Assembly: GCA_902595855.1 (NCBI GenBank)
Contig: CACJRY010000002.1
Location: 1-64,000 of the forward strand
DNA length: 64,000 bases
DNA from: an uncultured Alphaproteobacteria bacterium
Lineage (GTDB): Bacteria; Pseudomonadota; Alphaproteobacteria; HIMB59; GCA-002718135
Direction: 5' to 3'
Shown here: positions 44,619 through 54,945 of the stretch, in pieces
Numbering within the stretch: the stretch's first letter is position 1
Layout: the number at the start of each line of letters is the position of its first letter
Made by a program: the position numbers and the translations under genes
Notes under the pieces: model-generated
Databases searched by the model: none
What the model was told of the DNA's origin: nothing
Seen by the model: only the letters and a program-made list of their open reading frames with translations

Positions 44619-45248
44619 ATGAAAAATTTCTATTATCTAACTTACATAGTTAATTTAATTATTTTGTTTGTTATTTTTTTAAATTTAATTAACATTGAAA
44701 GCTTTAATTTTTTTAAAAATTATTTTGATTTAAAAAACAAATTTTATACAATATTTTTCTTATCTTTAATTTATATATTAATGGTTATACTTAATATTCC
44801 TTTGACACCATTTATTACTACCTTTAGTGGTGCCTATCTTGGAGTTTATGAAAGTTTTTTCTATATTTTTTTATGTTCATCATTTGGTTCTTATCTGTCT
44901 CTACTTTTAAATAGATATATTAATGATAAAGAATCAATTTTTAAAAAAAAATTAAATAAATATAATCTTTTATTTGAGCCATCTTTCTATCATATATTAA
45001 TACTTAAAATTTTACCTATAATGCCTTTTTCATGGGTAATTATTTATACAAGTAATACAAGGTATAGCTCAAATAAATTTCTTTTAATAAATATGATTGG
45101 ATGTACCCCGAATATACTTTTATTTTCAAATCTAGGAAAAGCAATTTTAGATAATAATTTAAAGTTTATAATTTTAATTTTTATAATATTTATTTTTTTA
45201 ATTTTTATAAGCTATTTATTAAAAGATTATTTTCTAAAAAAAAGATAA
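44619..45248 (+). CDS. VTT-domain (TVP38/TMEM64-like) membrane protein
   Basis: LNIPLTPFITTFSGAYLGVYESFFYIFLCSSFGSYLSLLLNRY, LKILPIMPFSWVIIYTSNTR, IGCTPNILLFSNLGKAI. Confidence 0.75.
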   Translation: MKNFYYLTYIVNLIILFVIFLNLINIESFNFFKNYFDLKNKFYTIFFLSLIYILMVILNIPLTPFITTFSGAYLGVYESFFYIFLCSSFGSYLSLLLNRYINDKESIFKKKLNKYNLLFEPSFYHILILKILPIMPFSWVIIYTSNTRYSSNKFLLINMIGCTPNILLFSNLGKAILDNNLKFIILIFIIFIFLIFISYLLKDYFLKKR

Positions 45249-46093
45249 TAAAAGTATCTAATAATAAGATTAGAGGATAAGTATAAAAATAATTTAAAAT
45301 TAAAAATGTGAAACTTTTTCTTAAAGTAGTATACGTATGTTTCTTTTAGAAGTTTTTCACGATATTTTAGAGCTTCTTTATCAAAATTTTTATTAATTAT
45401 AGGTTCAGAAATATAATTCTTGCTTAAAGAGCTATTTATATACGTAGCAGTTTTATATATTTTCGAGCTATTTGAGCTTTTAGCAAATCTTAAAGCCAGC
45501 AATATTCTTGTTTTGTTTGTCTTGTTTGCATATGAACCATGAAGAATATTACCATGATGAATTGAAAATTCACCAGGTTCTAATTCTAGAAATTTTCTTT
45601 TTTTATTTTCAACATTTACACTTTGGAAATTTGCTAACAGATTATCAGATGATTTTTCTTTTATATGAACTTCTTGATTTAAGTGAGATTTTGGGACTAC
45701 AACAAGGCAGCCATTATCTTTAGTGCTTTCAGTTAAAGCTAAAGAGACTGTAAGACAATCTGAATTTTTAAATTGCCAGTATTTTAAATCTTGATGAAAT
45801 GATACAAATTTTGCATTTTTTTTATAAAAAAGAAGTGAATTCCAGCAAACTATATCTTTGCCTAAAATCTCTTCAACTTTTTCTTTGATTACTTTGTCAA
45901 AAAGTATTTCATTATATGATTTAAATAATAGATGGACCTTATATATCATTTCATTTTTTAATAAAATATGTGGTGAAAAATGATTATGATAATTATTATT
46001 AAACTCATTGACTAGAGCTGATGCCTTTTCTAAATTAAAAGCTCTAAATTTATATAAATAACCATTTTCGTTGTAATATTTTTTCAAACTCAT
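45227..46093 (-). CDS. Phytanoyl-CoA dioxygenase (PhyH) family protein
   Basis: FHQDLKYW (HxD), SLALTESTKDNGCLVVVPKSH, FSIHHGNILHGSYANKTNKTRILLALRF. Confidence 0.87.
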   Translation of the reverse strand: MSLKKYYNENGYLYKFRAFNLEKASALVNEFNNNYHNHFSPHILLKNEMIYKVHLLFKSYNEILFDKVIKEKVEEILGKDIVCWNSLLFYKKNAKFVSFHQDLKYWQFKNSDCLTVSLALTESTKDNGCLVVVPKSHLNQEVHIKEKSSDNLLANFQSVNVENKKRKFLELEPGEFSIHHGNILHGSYANKTNKTRILLALRFAKSSNSSKIYKTATYINSSLSKNYISEPIINKNFDKEALKYREKLLKETYVYYFKKKFHIFNFKLFLYLSSNLIIRYFYYLFFRK

Positions 46094-46125
46094 ATAATAA
46101 AAATTAATAAACCATAATCACGTAT

Positions 46126-47148
46126 ATGATAAGTACATTAAATAAAATTAATACGGCTTTTGAGATTTTTAGAGCTAATAAAGGTTTTGCCTCTAAATTC
46201 AATTTTGCAAAATGTATTCTTTATAATTTAACACCTTCTAAATATAGGCCCCAAAGTCTTAATTTTTTTCCTATATCTTCTACTATTTATGTGAATACGA
46301 TTTGTAATTATAGATGCTCTTTTTGTTTTTTAATTAATGATGATCACAAGGGAAGTAAGAAATTTAATTTAACCTTGGATCGTTTTAATGAGTTGATAGA
46401 GCATGATTTTTTAAGATATTCAGGAAGAATTACTTTAGGTGGAGGAGAGCCATTTTTAAATAAATATATATTTGATTTTATTAAAATTTTAAAAAGCAAC
46501 AATAAAGTTATTTCAATTTATACTAATGGTTCTCTATTAGATAGGCTATATGATTCATATATGGACAATCAGGTAAATTATTTAAATATTAGTCACTATG
46601 ATGATAAGTTCGCATCTTTAAGACATATCTTTAAAAGAATAAATTTTGATAAAAAAAGAACATCAATAACGAGGTTGAGTAAAATTGTTACTAATGAAAA
46701 TTTTTATGAATTAGAAGAAGTATTCGACGAGGCGACAGCTTCGGGTTTTGATAGAATAATTTTACAAAATTATTTTCCTTATAAAAAAGATGAAAAAGAC
46801 TTAGTTATTTATAAAGATAATAAAGATTTTATTAACACTCTTAATTCCTTAAAGAAAAAACATAAGAAAATTAAAGTAATTGAACCCAATTTGTTAAGTC
46901 GGCGTAATAAAAAATTTTCTTGTAACAATTTATCTTTAAATAGTACTATTGACTCTGAGGGCAACCTATCACCTTGTTGTTTTTTAACTCCACCTTCACC
47001 GTTAAATGGTAATATATTTGATGAAAATTCAAACCCTTGGAATAGTTTTCAATTTTTAAAATTTAGAGAAAAATTAGGGGAAAATTCAAGTCCAAAAAGT
47101 TGTGAATTTTGTTATTTCAAGCACGGCATTGAAAATCGAGTATTTTAA
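46126..47148 (+). CDS. Radical SAM protein with SPASM-like C-terminal cysteines
   Basis: CNYRCSFC (CX3CX2C), TLGGGEPFLN, C-terminal FSCNNLSLNSTIDSEGNLSPCCFL and SCEFCYFK. Confidence 0.88.
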   Translation: MISTLNKINTAFEIFRANKGFASKFNFAKCILYNLTPSKYRPQSLNFFPISSTIYVNTICNYRCSFCFLINDDHKGSKKFNLTLDRFNELIEHDFLRYSGRITLGGGEPFLNKYIFDFIKILKSNNKVISIYTNGSLLDRLYDSYMDNQVNYLNISHYDDKFASLRHIFKRINFDKKRTSITRLSKIVTNENFYELEEVFDEATASGFDRIILQNYFPYKKDEKDLVIYKDNKDFINTLNSLKKKHKKIKVIEPNLLSRRNKKFSCNNLSLNSTIDSEGNLSPCCFLTPPSPLNGNIFDENSNPWNSFQFLKFREKLGENSSPKSCEFCYFKHGIENRVF

Positions 47149-47852
47149 TTTTTATCATTAGTAAAAAGATAATGAAAAGATTCAAAAATAAATTGAATTA
47201 TTAAACTAATTCTAACTTTAGAAAATTTATTATTATCTCTAATTTTTACTGGTATATCTTTGTATTGTAGGTTTCTTTTGTAGTTTAATAAGAAAAATTG
47301 AGTATCAAAAAAATAATTATAAGGTTTTAAGTTTTTAATAAAATTATTATCCACTCTAAACATTTTAATACATTGAGTATCTTTATGTAACTTACGAAAA
47401 AAAATAGTTCTTAGAAAAACTTTTGAAAAAAAACTTATTATCTTTCTAGATATTGGTCTAATTTGCTTTGATTCTCTATGATCTTTTGGTCCATAAACAC
47501 AAAAAACAAGTTTGTTTTTATCAAGAATATTATAAGCTGATTTATAAAATTGTCGATCCCATGCGTTATCCAGACTAGCTATGCAAGCTAGTGGCTTTGA
47601 AGTAAAGTTTAATGCATCAATAATTGCATAACCTCTTCCTCTTTTCTTATTTTCAATAATAATTAAATTATTATATTTGAATTCTTTTGCTAAGGTAAGT
47701 GTGTTGTCTTTACATCCATTCAGTGATAAAATTAATTCACTATTTTCTGTATTTGATTTATGCCAATTAATCCAATTAGCTAAATTAGATATCCTTTTTG
47801 ATTCATTATAGACTGGTAATATAAATGCACAATTATTTATTTTTTCTGTCAT
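47145..47852 (-). CDS. Glycosyltransferase family 2-like protein
   Basis: CAFILPVYNESKRISNLANWINWHKSNTENSELILSLNGCKDNTLTLAKEF, RGRGYAIIDALNFTSKPLACIASLD. Confidence 0.83.
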   Translation of the reverse strand: MTEKINNCAFILPVYNESKRISNLANWINWHKSNTENSELILSLNGCKDNTLTLAKEFKYNNLIIIENKKRGRGYAIIDALNFTSKPLACIASLDNAWDRQFYKSAYNILDKNKLVFCVYGPKDHRESKQIRPISRKIISFFSKVFLRTIFFRKLHKDTQCIKMFRVDNNFIKNLKPYNYFFDTQFFLLNYKRNLQYKDIPVKIRDNNKFSKVRISLIIQFIFESFHYLFTNDKN

Positions 47853-47991
47853 TTTAAGACAAGTAACACATAAAGTTAATTCAATACATAATAAAAAATT
47901 GTAATTTTTTTTTCTTTTAAAATTAACTCAATTTATCTTAATATAATTTTACTATAATTATTTGATGTTTTTATTTTATAAGGCATTATCT

Positions 47992-48012
47992 GCTATTGAA
48001 ATTTTAAAATTT
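47992..48012. repeat. Direct repeat copy A, GCTATTGAAATTTTAAAATTT (21 bp)
   Basis: Exact match to 48227-48247. Confidence 0.85.
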
Positions 48013-48160
48013 AAACTGAATATTTTGCCTTTAAATCAGTATACATAAAAAACATTCAATTTTTTTTGAACCAAAATCACCTCACACTTTATTTTCCCAA
48101 AATTAAAATAATAAAAAAATCTTATGAAATCAGGAAAAAAAATAAATTTCTTTCTTTCTA

Positions 48161-48210
48161 GCATTCCCTCGATAGTAGGGTCACAGGTTTAATCCTTGTC
48201 GCACCGACCA
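48161..48210 (+). pseudogene. Degenerate duplicate of the 3' half of tRNA-Val(GAC), candidate att remnant
   Basis: gcattccctcgatagtagggtcacaggtttaatccttgtcgcaccgacca aligns with gcactgcctcgacacggcaggggtcacaggttcaatccctgtcgcacccacca of the tRNA at 43092; the last 30 nt differ at 3 positions. Confidence 0.85.
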
Positions 48211-48226
48211 AATATTAATATTTTCA

Positions 48227-48247
48227 GCTATTGAAATTTTAAAATTT
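48227..48247. repeat. Direct repeat copy B, GCTATTGAAATTTTAAAATTT (21 bp)
   Basis: Exact match to 47992-48012; the two copies bracket the tRNA remnant. Confidence 0.85.
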
Positions 48248-48674
48248 GATATATTTAGTGTATATGATCAAATGTTTTATAGTTGCTGCTCTATTAGCTT
48301 CAATTATTTTTTTAATTATAGATGTAATTTGGCTATCTTATGCAACTAAATCTTTCTACAGACCATTATTAGGTGATCTAATTTCTGATAAACCAGTATT
48401 ATGGGCCGCTGGCTTATTTTATCTTTTATATATGTTTGGTATGGCTGTAATAGTTATACAACCTTGCATAGAGCCTAGTGGATTAACTAAATCTCTATAT
48501 ACAGGTTTTGTATTTGGCTTAGTTGCTTATGGAACTTACAATTTAACTAATATGGCAGTCATTAAAGATTGGTCACCCACAGTAGTATTTGTAGACATGT
48601 TTTGGGGGGGATTCTTAACAGCCGTATCTGCTACAACAGGAATTTATTTAGCAAAAAAAATAGTTCATTTTTAG
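48246..48674 (+). CDS. DUF2177 family membrane protein (start probably ATG at 48264)
   Basis: FLIIDVIWLSYATKSFYRPLLGDL, YNLTNMAVIKDWSPTVVFVDMFWGGFLTAVSA. Confidence 0.88.
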   Translation: MIYLVYMIKCFIVAALLASIIFLIIDVIWLSYATKSFYRPLLGDLISDKPVLWAAGLFYLLYMFGMAVIVIQPCIEPSGLTKSLYTGFVFGLVAYGTYNLTNMAVIKDWSPTVVFVDMFWGGFLTAVSATTGIYLAKKIVHF

Positions 48675-48679
48675 CTAAT

Positions 48680-49561
48680 TTATTTCGACCTATCTATATT
48701 AAAATATAATAACTCTTTAAGTACTGGATATTTTTGAAATTCATTTTTATTTTTTTTAATAAAATTATAAATATTTTCTTCACAAAAATTAATTGTATTT
48801 TTTTTACCAATTATACTTAACAATGTTCTTTTGCCTTGTTTTTTATCCTTTCCAGGTGTTTTTCCAATCGCTTTAAATGAATTTACTTCATCTAATAAAT
48901 CATCCATAATTTGGAATATTATCCCAAACAACGCACCATAGTTTTTGCTAAATTTAATTCTCTTATTAGTTTCACCCTTAATTATAAAAGGTGCAGCAAA
49001 AGAAAATTCAAATAGTTTTCCAGTTTTTTTACTGTACATTTCTATAATTTTTTTTCTACTAAATGTTTTATTTTCATATAATAAGTCCAAAGATTGACCA
49101 CCAGCTAAACCATTATAACCAGTACATAAAGTTAAATAATTAATTAGTTGCAAATTTTTTTCTTTGCTAATTTTTGTTAAACTTTCAGATAACAATTGAA
49201 ATGCAAAATCATGTAAAGCATCACCTGCTAATATAGCAGTCGCTTCACCATATTTTTTATGAGTGCTTAGTTTTCCTCTTCTAAAATCATCATTATCCAT
49301 ACTTGGAAGATCATCATGAATTAGGGAGTATGAATGTATAGATTCTATTGAAGAAGAAATTATCATAGCATTTTTTGTTGACAAATTTACAATTTTAGAA
49401 GACTCAGACACTAAAAAAGTTCTTATTCTTTTACCTCCATTAATAGAGCTATATTTCATTGCTTTTGCTAACAAACTATTATCAAGTTTTTTTTGCAATA
49501 TTTTATTGTAAAATTTATCAAATTTTAACTTGTTTAGATCTATTAACCTATTTATGTTCAT
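48680..49561 (-). CDS. ispA: Polyprenyl synthetase (farnesyl/geranyl diphosphate synthase)
   Basis: GGKRIRTFLV, SLIHDDLPSMDNDDFRRGKLSTHKKYGEATAILAGDAL, FQIMDDLLD. Confidence 0.94.
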   Translation of the reverse strand: MNINRLIDLNKLKFDKFYNKILQKKLDNSLLAKAMKYSSINGGKRIRTFLVSESSKIVNLSTKNAMIISSSIESIHSYSLIHDDLPSMDNDDFRRGKLSTHKKYGEATAILAGDALHDFAFQLLSESLTKISKEKNLQLINYLTLCTGYNGLAGGQSLDLLYENKTFSRKKIIEMYSKKTGKLFEFSFAAPFIIKGETNKRIKFSKNYGALFGIIFQIMDDLLDEVNSFKAIGKTPGKDKKQGKRTLLSIIGKKNTINFCEENIYNFIKKNKNEFQKYPVLKELLYFNIDRSK

Positions 49562-49621
49562 AACTGTTTTTTATATTTGTTTTAATCTCTAAATTATTTA
49601 TTACAATAAACTAATTAAAAT

Positions 49622-50659
49622 ATGAGAATCGAAGAAGAAATCAAACTTGACTATTCAGATGTCCTTTTTAGGCCTAAAAGAAGCACATTAAAAAGTAGAA
49701 GGGAAGTCAATCTTAATAGAAAATATAAATTTAAGTACTCCAAACTTAGCTGGGAAGGAGTTCCAATCATTGCTTCTAATATGGATGGTGTTGGTGAAGT
49801 TGGTATTGCAAAAAAACTGGTATCATTCAAAATGATGACAGCGCTTACTAAGCAGCATGATAATAAAGAAATAAATAATTTACAAAAAACCAAATATATT
49901 CACAATTTTGTAGCTTTAAGTTGTGGGACTAGCAAAGAGAGCTATTCAAGATTAAACAAGCTACTTAAAAAATATCCTAAATTTAAATTTATTTGCATAG
50001 ATGTAGCAAATGGATATTCAGAAAATTTCAGTCATTTTGTAAGTGAGGTTAGAAAGAAATATCCAACAAAAACGATAATAGCTGGAAATGTTGTTACTGC
50101 TGATATGACCCAAGAACTTGTATTGAGTGGGGCAGATATTGTTAAAGTAGGGATTGGTCCAGGTAGTGTTTGTACAACAAGAATACAAACTGGTGTTGGT
50201 TACCCGCAATTAAGTGCAGTTCTAGAATGTGCTGATGCAGCACATGGACTTGGAGCACATATTATTGCTGATGGAGGTTGCACAAGTCCAGGTGATGTAG
50301 CTAAAGGATTTGGTGCAGGTGCCGATTTTGTTATGTTAGGAGGAATGCTTGCTGGACACAAAGAGGGTGGTGGTAATATAATTAAGCATAACGGTAATAG
50401 TTATATCGAATTTTATGGTTCAAGTTCAGAAGAAGCTAATGAAAAACATTATGGAGGCCTAGCAAGCTACAGATCATCAGAGGGAAAAAAAGTAAGAATT
50501 CTTTTTAGATCATCTTTAGAAAAAACTGTTAAAGATATTTTAGGGGGTATTAGAAGTAGCTGTACATATGTAGGTGCACCAACTTTAAAACAGCTTAGTA
50601 AATGTACCACTTTTGTAAGAGTAAATAATCAATATAATGATGTTTTTGGCAAAGTTTAA
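49622..50659 (+). CDS. guaC: GMP reductase
   Basis: [48 protein letters not shown], no CBS pair. Confidence 0.93.
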   Translation: MRIEEEIKLDYSDVLFRPKRSTLKSRREVNLNRKYKFKYSKLSWEGVPIIASNMDGVGEVGIAKKLVSFKMMTALTKQHDNKEINNLQKTKYIHNFVALSCGTSKESYSRLNKLLKKYPKFKFICIDVANGYSENFSHFVSEVRKKYPTKTIIAGNVVTADMTQELVLSGADIVKVGIGPGSVCTTRIQTGVGYPQLSAVLECADAAHGLGAHIIADGGCTSPGDVAKGFGAGADFVMLGGMLAGHKEGGGNIIKHNGNSYIEFYGSSSEEANEKHYGGLASYRSSEGKKVRILFRSSLEKTVKDILGGIRSSCTYVGAPTLKQLSKCTTFVRVNNQYNDVFGKV

Positions 50660-52246
50660 TTAATAGCCTATAGCTAAACCATCTTTTCTAGGGTCAGAAC
50701 CTCCAATTAAAATACCTTCCTGTCTGTCAATTATAATTCCTTGCCCCCCTCCAATTCCATCTTCTTCAATTTTAATATCATGCCCTAAATCTGATAGACC
50801 TTTAATCAAGTTTTCAGAAAATGATTTTTCAATTTTTAGTTTTCCGTTTAATGCAAATGCCCTCTGAGTATTTATTGCCTCTTGCATGCTCATTTCAAAT
50901 TCAAAAATATTCTGCAGAACATGTGATTGACCAATCGGTTGATATTGACCTCCCATTACTCCATACGAAAGTATAGTTTTATTTTTTTTATTTGTCATTA
51001 GTCCTGGTATAATTGTATGTAAGGGTCTTTTATTAGACTCAATGCAATTTGGATGTCCTTCTTCTAATCTAAAGTTAACACCACGATTTTGAAATAATAC
51101 ACCAGAATTTTCTGAACAAATACCGCTTCCAAAAGCATGACAAATAGAATTAATAAATGAAACAGTATTTAAATCATTATCTACAACTGTTAGATATACT
51201 GTTTCAGGATGAGAAGTAACATAAGATTTTTTTGAATTATATACTTTATCTAAACTGATTTTATTTACTATTTTATTAATATTTTTTTCACTCAACAATT
51301 GTTCAAAATCAAAATTTGAAAAATTAGGATCTCCGAGAATAGTTTCCTTTAATTCAAAACATACTTTTGTAACTTCTGCTTGAATATGAAATCTTTGAAT
51401 ATCCAAAGAACAAATATTTTTCCAATCAAATTTTTCTAATAATTTCATCATTAACTGTACTATTACACCTGGTCCATTTGGTGGACATTGATGTATATAA
51501 TTTTCTTTGTAATTTGAAATTAATGTATCAGAAATGATTGTATTTTGATTATAAAAATCTTCTTCAGTATGTGTTCCTCCAAGCCTATTTAAGCTTTTTA
51601 CCATGTCATTAGCTATACTACCCTCATAAAATCCTTTAGCACCTTTTTGACCAATTGTTTTAAGGGTGTTTGCTAATTTTACATTTTTATATTTAGAGGC
51701 AAACTTTGGAGCGTTATCATTAATTAAAAATTCATTTCTAGTAATTTGATTTCTTCTCAATTTTTCTTCATTTTTTTTCCAATGATATGCTTCAATTTCA
51801 TGAATTGGAAATCCATCTCTTGCATATTTTTCAGCTGTTTGGAATAATTGTTCAAAATTTAATTTTCCAAATTTTTTATGCATTTCATACCATGCATCTA
51901 CTGCCCCTGGTATTGTAACTGAATGAGCACTTAAAAGCCCAATTTTATCAATTTTATTTTTTTTAAAAAAATTCAGGTTAGCATTTTTAGGGTTTATCCC
52001 AGAACCATTAAATGAAACAGGCTCATTATTTTCCATTTTAACTATTGCAAAACAGTCCCCGCCTATTCCAGTTGAGCCTGGCTCAACCACAGATAATACA
52101 GCTGATGCAGCAATTGCAGCATCAACTGCATTACCCCCTATTCTTAGAATATTAATTGCTTCCTGAGAGCTTAATGGCTGTGAAGTAGCAACCATTGCAT
52201 TATTTGCAAGTATATTTGATCTTCCTTTTTCATAAATTTTTCTCAT
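50660..52246 (-). CDS. ggt: Gamma-glutamyltransferase family protein
   Basis: NAVDAAIAASAVLSVVEPGSTGIGGDCF, HPETVYLTVVDNDLNTVSFINS, NKRPLHTIIPGLM. Confidence 0.93.
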   Translation of the reverse strand: MRKIYEKGRSNILANNAMVATSQPLSSQEAINILRIGGNAVDAAIAASAVLSVVEPGSTGIGGDCFAIVKMENNEPVSFNGSGINPKNANLNFFKKNKIDKIGLLSAHSVTIPGAVDAWYEMHKKFGKLNFEQLFQTAEKYARDGFPIHEIEAYHWKKNEEKLRRNQITRNEFLINDNAPKFASKYKNVKLANTLKTIGQKGAKGFYEGSIANDMVKSLNRLGGTHTEEDFYNQNTIISDTLISNYKENYIHQCPPNGPGVIVQLMMKLLEKFDWKNICSLDIQRFHIQAEVTKVCFELKETILGDPNFSNFDFEQLLSEKNINKIVNKISLDKVYNSKKSYVTSHPETVYLTVVDNDLNTVSFINSICHAFGSGICSENSGVLFQNRGVNFRLEEGHPNCIESNKRPLHTIIPGLMTNKKNKTILSYGVMGGQYQPIGQSHVLQNIFEFEMSMQEAINTQRAFALNGKLKIEKSFSENLIKGLSDLGHDIKIEEDGIGGGQGIIIDRQEGILIGGSDPRKDGLAIGY

Positions 52247-52308
52247 ATTTAGGTATTTTTAATATATGTTTGACAAACTAAAGCATAGAATTTAATAGCC
52301 CATTTATT

Positions 52309-52434
52309 ATGAAAGTTAGATGCTCATTAAAATCGGCCAAAACTAGAGATAAAGACTGCAAGCTTGTAAGAAGAAAAGGCAGAATTTATGTTATTAATAA
52401 AAAAAATCCTAGAATGAAGGCTCGTCAAGGCTAA
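52309..52434 (+). CDS. rpmJ: 50S ribosomal protein bL36, zinc-independent (YkgO-like) type
   Basis: Own translation [41 protein letters not shown]; below the track's length cutoff. Confidence 0.93.
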   Translation: MKVRCSLKSAKTRDKDCKLVRRKGRIYVINKKNPRMKARQG

Positions 52435-53375
52435 TAATTCTCTGCAATATATTTTTCGGCTTCAAGCGCAGCCATACAACCCATCCCTGCAGCAGTTACT
52501 GCTTGTCTAAATACCTTGTCCTTTACATCTCCAGCAGCGTAAACACCTTTAATATTTGTTTCTGTGCTATCAGGTTTTGTAATAATATAGTTTTCATCAT
52601 CCATTTTAATTTTATTTTTAAATAAAGAAGTTGCAGGGTCATGCCCTATAGCAATAAATGCTCCTGTTGCATTAATAACTTTTTCAGTATTATCATTAAC
52701 ATTTCTTAATTTCACTTCTTTGAGAGACAAAGGTTCATCTGAGCCAATAAATTCATTAACAACATGGTTCCAGATCACATCTATTTTTGGATGATTAAAA
52801 AGTCTTTCTTGAAGAATTTTTTCTGCACGCAATTTATCTCGTCTATGAACTAAGGTCACAGTAGACGCAAAATTTGTTAAGTAAAGAGCTTCTTCAACAG
52901 CACTATTTCCGCCACCCACTACAATTATATTTTGATCTTTAAAAAAAAACCCATCACAGGTTGCACATGCAGAAATTCCAAAGCCCTTAAATTTATTTTC
53001 AGATTCTATATTCAGCCATCTTGCTTGAGCTCCTGTTGCAATAATTATAGCTTTAGTGATGAACTCTATCCCTGAATCAGTCTCAGCATAAAAAGGATTT
53101 TTATCAAATTCAACTTTACTTACTATATCATTATGAAATTCAGTTCCAACTTTTAAAGCTTGTTCTTTCATTTGTTCCATTAGCCAAGGACCTTGTATAA
53201 CTTCGCCAAACCCAGGATAATTTTCAACGTCGGTTGTAATTGTTAGTTGTCCTCCAGGCTCTAATCCTGATACGAGGTGAGGTTTTAAATTTGCTCTAGC
53301 TGCATATATTGCCGCTGTGTATCCAGCTGGACCTGAACCAATAATCAATACGTCGGTTTCTATTGTTTTTCTCAT
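52431..53375 (-). CDS. trxB: Thioredoxin-disulfide reductase
   Basis: [27 protein letters not shown] (CATC), [34 protein letters not shown]. Confidence 0.96.
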   Translation of the reverse strand: MRKTIETDVLIIGSGPAGYTAAIYAARANLKPHLVSGLEPGGQLTITTDVENYPGFGEVIQGPWLMEQMKEQALKVGTEFHNDIVSKVEFDKNPFYAETDSGIEFITKAIIIATGAQARWLNIESENKFKGFGISACATCDGFFFKDQNIIVVGGGNSAVEEALYLTNFASTVTLVHRRDKLRAEKILQERLFNHPKIDVIWNHVVNEFIGSDEPLSLKEVKLRNVNDNTEKVINATGAFIAIGHDPATSLFKNKIKMDDENYIITKPDSTETNIKGVYAAGDVKDKVFRQAVTAAGMGCMAALEAEKYIAENY

Positions 53376-53398
53376 TGATTACATATTGTATAAAATAG

Positions 53399-54013
53399 TC
53401 AATTTTCAACTGGCCAGTCTGTTTTAAATGAGACATAGTTAATTTGTATACATCGTCTTTCTTTTTTAATTTCTTTTAATTCAAGCCCGTGCCAAGTATC
53501 TTCACCAGATGAAAAGAAATACCCATTATTATGTAAGTACTTAATTGTTTTTACTAGTTTAAAATCTTTATCATATAAGTCAGTTCCTAAACTTTCTGAT
53601 TCTTTGTACGGATTAGCCCAAATCATCATAGTCATAAGTTTTTCAGGTATGTCCTTGTGAGGTTTTAACCAGAAACCTTTTTTATCTCCTATAATTTCAA
53701 GTCTTACAAAAGATTTACTCAAATCTTTTTTCAACAAATTACCAATTTTTGTATAATTATCTTTTTTTTGAAGTTCGTTAATAACTTTTGTTAAATTAGG
53801 ATAATATTTACAATTTTCTAAATCTAAAAAAAGTCTTAATTTTCCATCAAGTCCTTGTCCTGTGTGATCAGCTGCCCTTGTTCCATCATAAGCTCGATCA
53901 CCATCTGGAATATCTGAATAAGATATCTCATTTAATGTTTTATCATCTAAACAACTTGATATTTCCCAATGCTTGAAAGGGGTTTCAGCTGAACTTAAAT
54001 TATCTAAATTCAT
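53399..54013 (-). CDS. 2OG-Fe(II) oxygenase-like protein
   Basis: LKPHKDIPEKLMTMMIWAN (HxD) and TWHGLELKEIKKERRCIQINYV (distal H and R). Confidence 0.68.
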   Translation of the reverse strand: MNLDNLSSAETPFKHWEISSCLDDKTLNEISYSDIPDGDRAYDGTRAADHTGQGLDGKLRLFLDLENCKYYPNLTKVINELQKKDNYTKIGNLLKKDLSKSFVRLEIIGDKKGFWLKPHKDIPEKLMTMMIWANPYKESESLGTDLYDKDFKLVKTIKYLHNNGYFFSSGEDTWHGLELKEIKKERRCIQINYVSFKTDWPVEN

Positions 54014-54945
54014 AAATTTTCCACTATTATATTTTTTTTTATGATCGTACCAATTCTTTCTGATTCATTCAATAGATTGTATTCCCAATTTTCTAAATGA
54101 TAAACCTTTTCTATGTTCTTTGTTATCCCTAATTTTTTAAATTCGTTATGAAAGCTAGAAATTCGAGTACTTTTTCTTTTAAAAGGTAAATGAAATATAT
54201 AAATAGGTTTTCCTGATATAGCAGCTTCACTAATCATTGATGTTGAGTCAGAAGTAACAATAAAAAAAGATGATATTTGAATAGCTTTTTCATATGGATT
54301 TTCTCCTGTTCCGCTCCAAATGTTAGCAATATTATCTAACCTTTGAGTGATTATTTTTTTTACTAGATTGGAGGTTCTTCTAGAGGTAATGATTTGTAAT
54401 TCAATACCTTGATTATTTTTTTTTAATTCTAAAAGTTTATTACATAGTTTATTTACTTCTTTAATTCCAAAATAATAATGTTGATTATCTCCACCAATTA
54501 TACAAGTTAATAATTTTGAATTAATATTTTGATTGGTTCTTGATAAATGATGTAATGCACCGATAGAATTTAAAACATTATTTCCATAAAAATTATCATG
54601 ATTTGGGCTAACTATATAACTAAAATTTTTTGGAGAAACTTTGGGATTTTGTATGTGTATGTTTATGATACTCTTAAATTTTTTTTTATAGTAAAGAGAA
54701 AAATATACGCTTTTTCTTCCACACGAAATTACAATATCCGGTTTCAAATTAATAGGAATTTTATTTTTAAAGATCCATTTATATATAGGTAAAAAACCAG
54801 GCTGCAGTTTACTCCATGGGAAGATAAGCTCAGTCTTTATGTGTGTAATATTATTACTAATTTGTTTTGATAAGCCAGTAACTTGACTTATCATTCCTTG
54901 GGAGCCATCAGTAACAGCCCATATTTTAAGTTTATTAGAATTCAA
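54010..54945 (-). CDS. ELM1/DUF1022 family (mitochondrial fission ELM1-like) protein
   Basis: WAVTDGSQGMISQVTGLSKQI, PDIVISCGRKSV, NIHIQNPKVSPKNFSYIVSPNHD, VTSDSTSMISEAAISGKPIYIF. Confidence 0.88.
   Translation of the reverse strand: MNSNKLKIWAVTDGSQGMISQVTGLSKQISNNITHIKTELIFPWSKLQPGFLPIYKWIFKNKIPINLKPDIVISCGRKSVYFSLYYKKKFKSIINIHIQNPKVSPKNFSYIVSPNHDNFYGNNVLNSIGALHHLSRTNQNINSKLLTCIIGGDNQHYYFGIKEVNKLCNKLLELKKNNQGIELQIITSRRTSNLVKKIITQRLDNIANIWSGTGENPYEKAIQISSFFIVTSDSTSMISEAAISGKPIYIFHLPFKRKSTRISSFHNEFKKLGITKNIEKVYHLENWEYNLLNESERIGTIIKKNIIVENL

Noticed and set aside
48161-48210. Second functional tRNA gene
   Set aside because: Lacks the 5' acceptor strand and D-arm, has a gap in the anticodon stem and a mismatched acceptor (CGCACCG); best read as a remnant.
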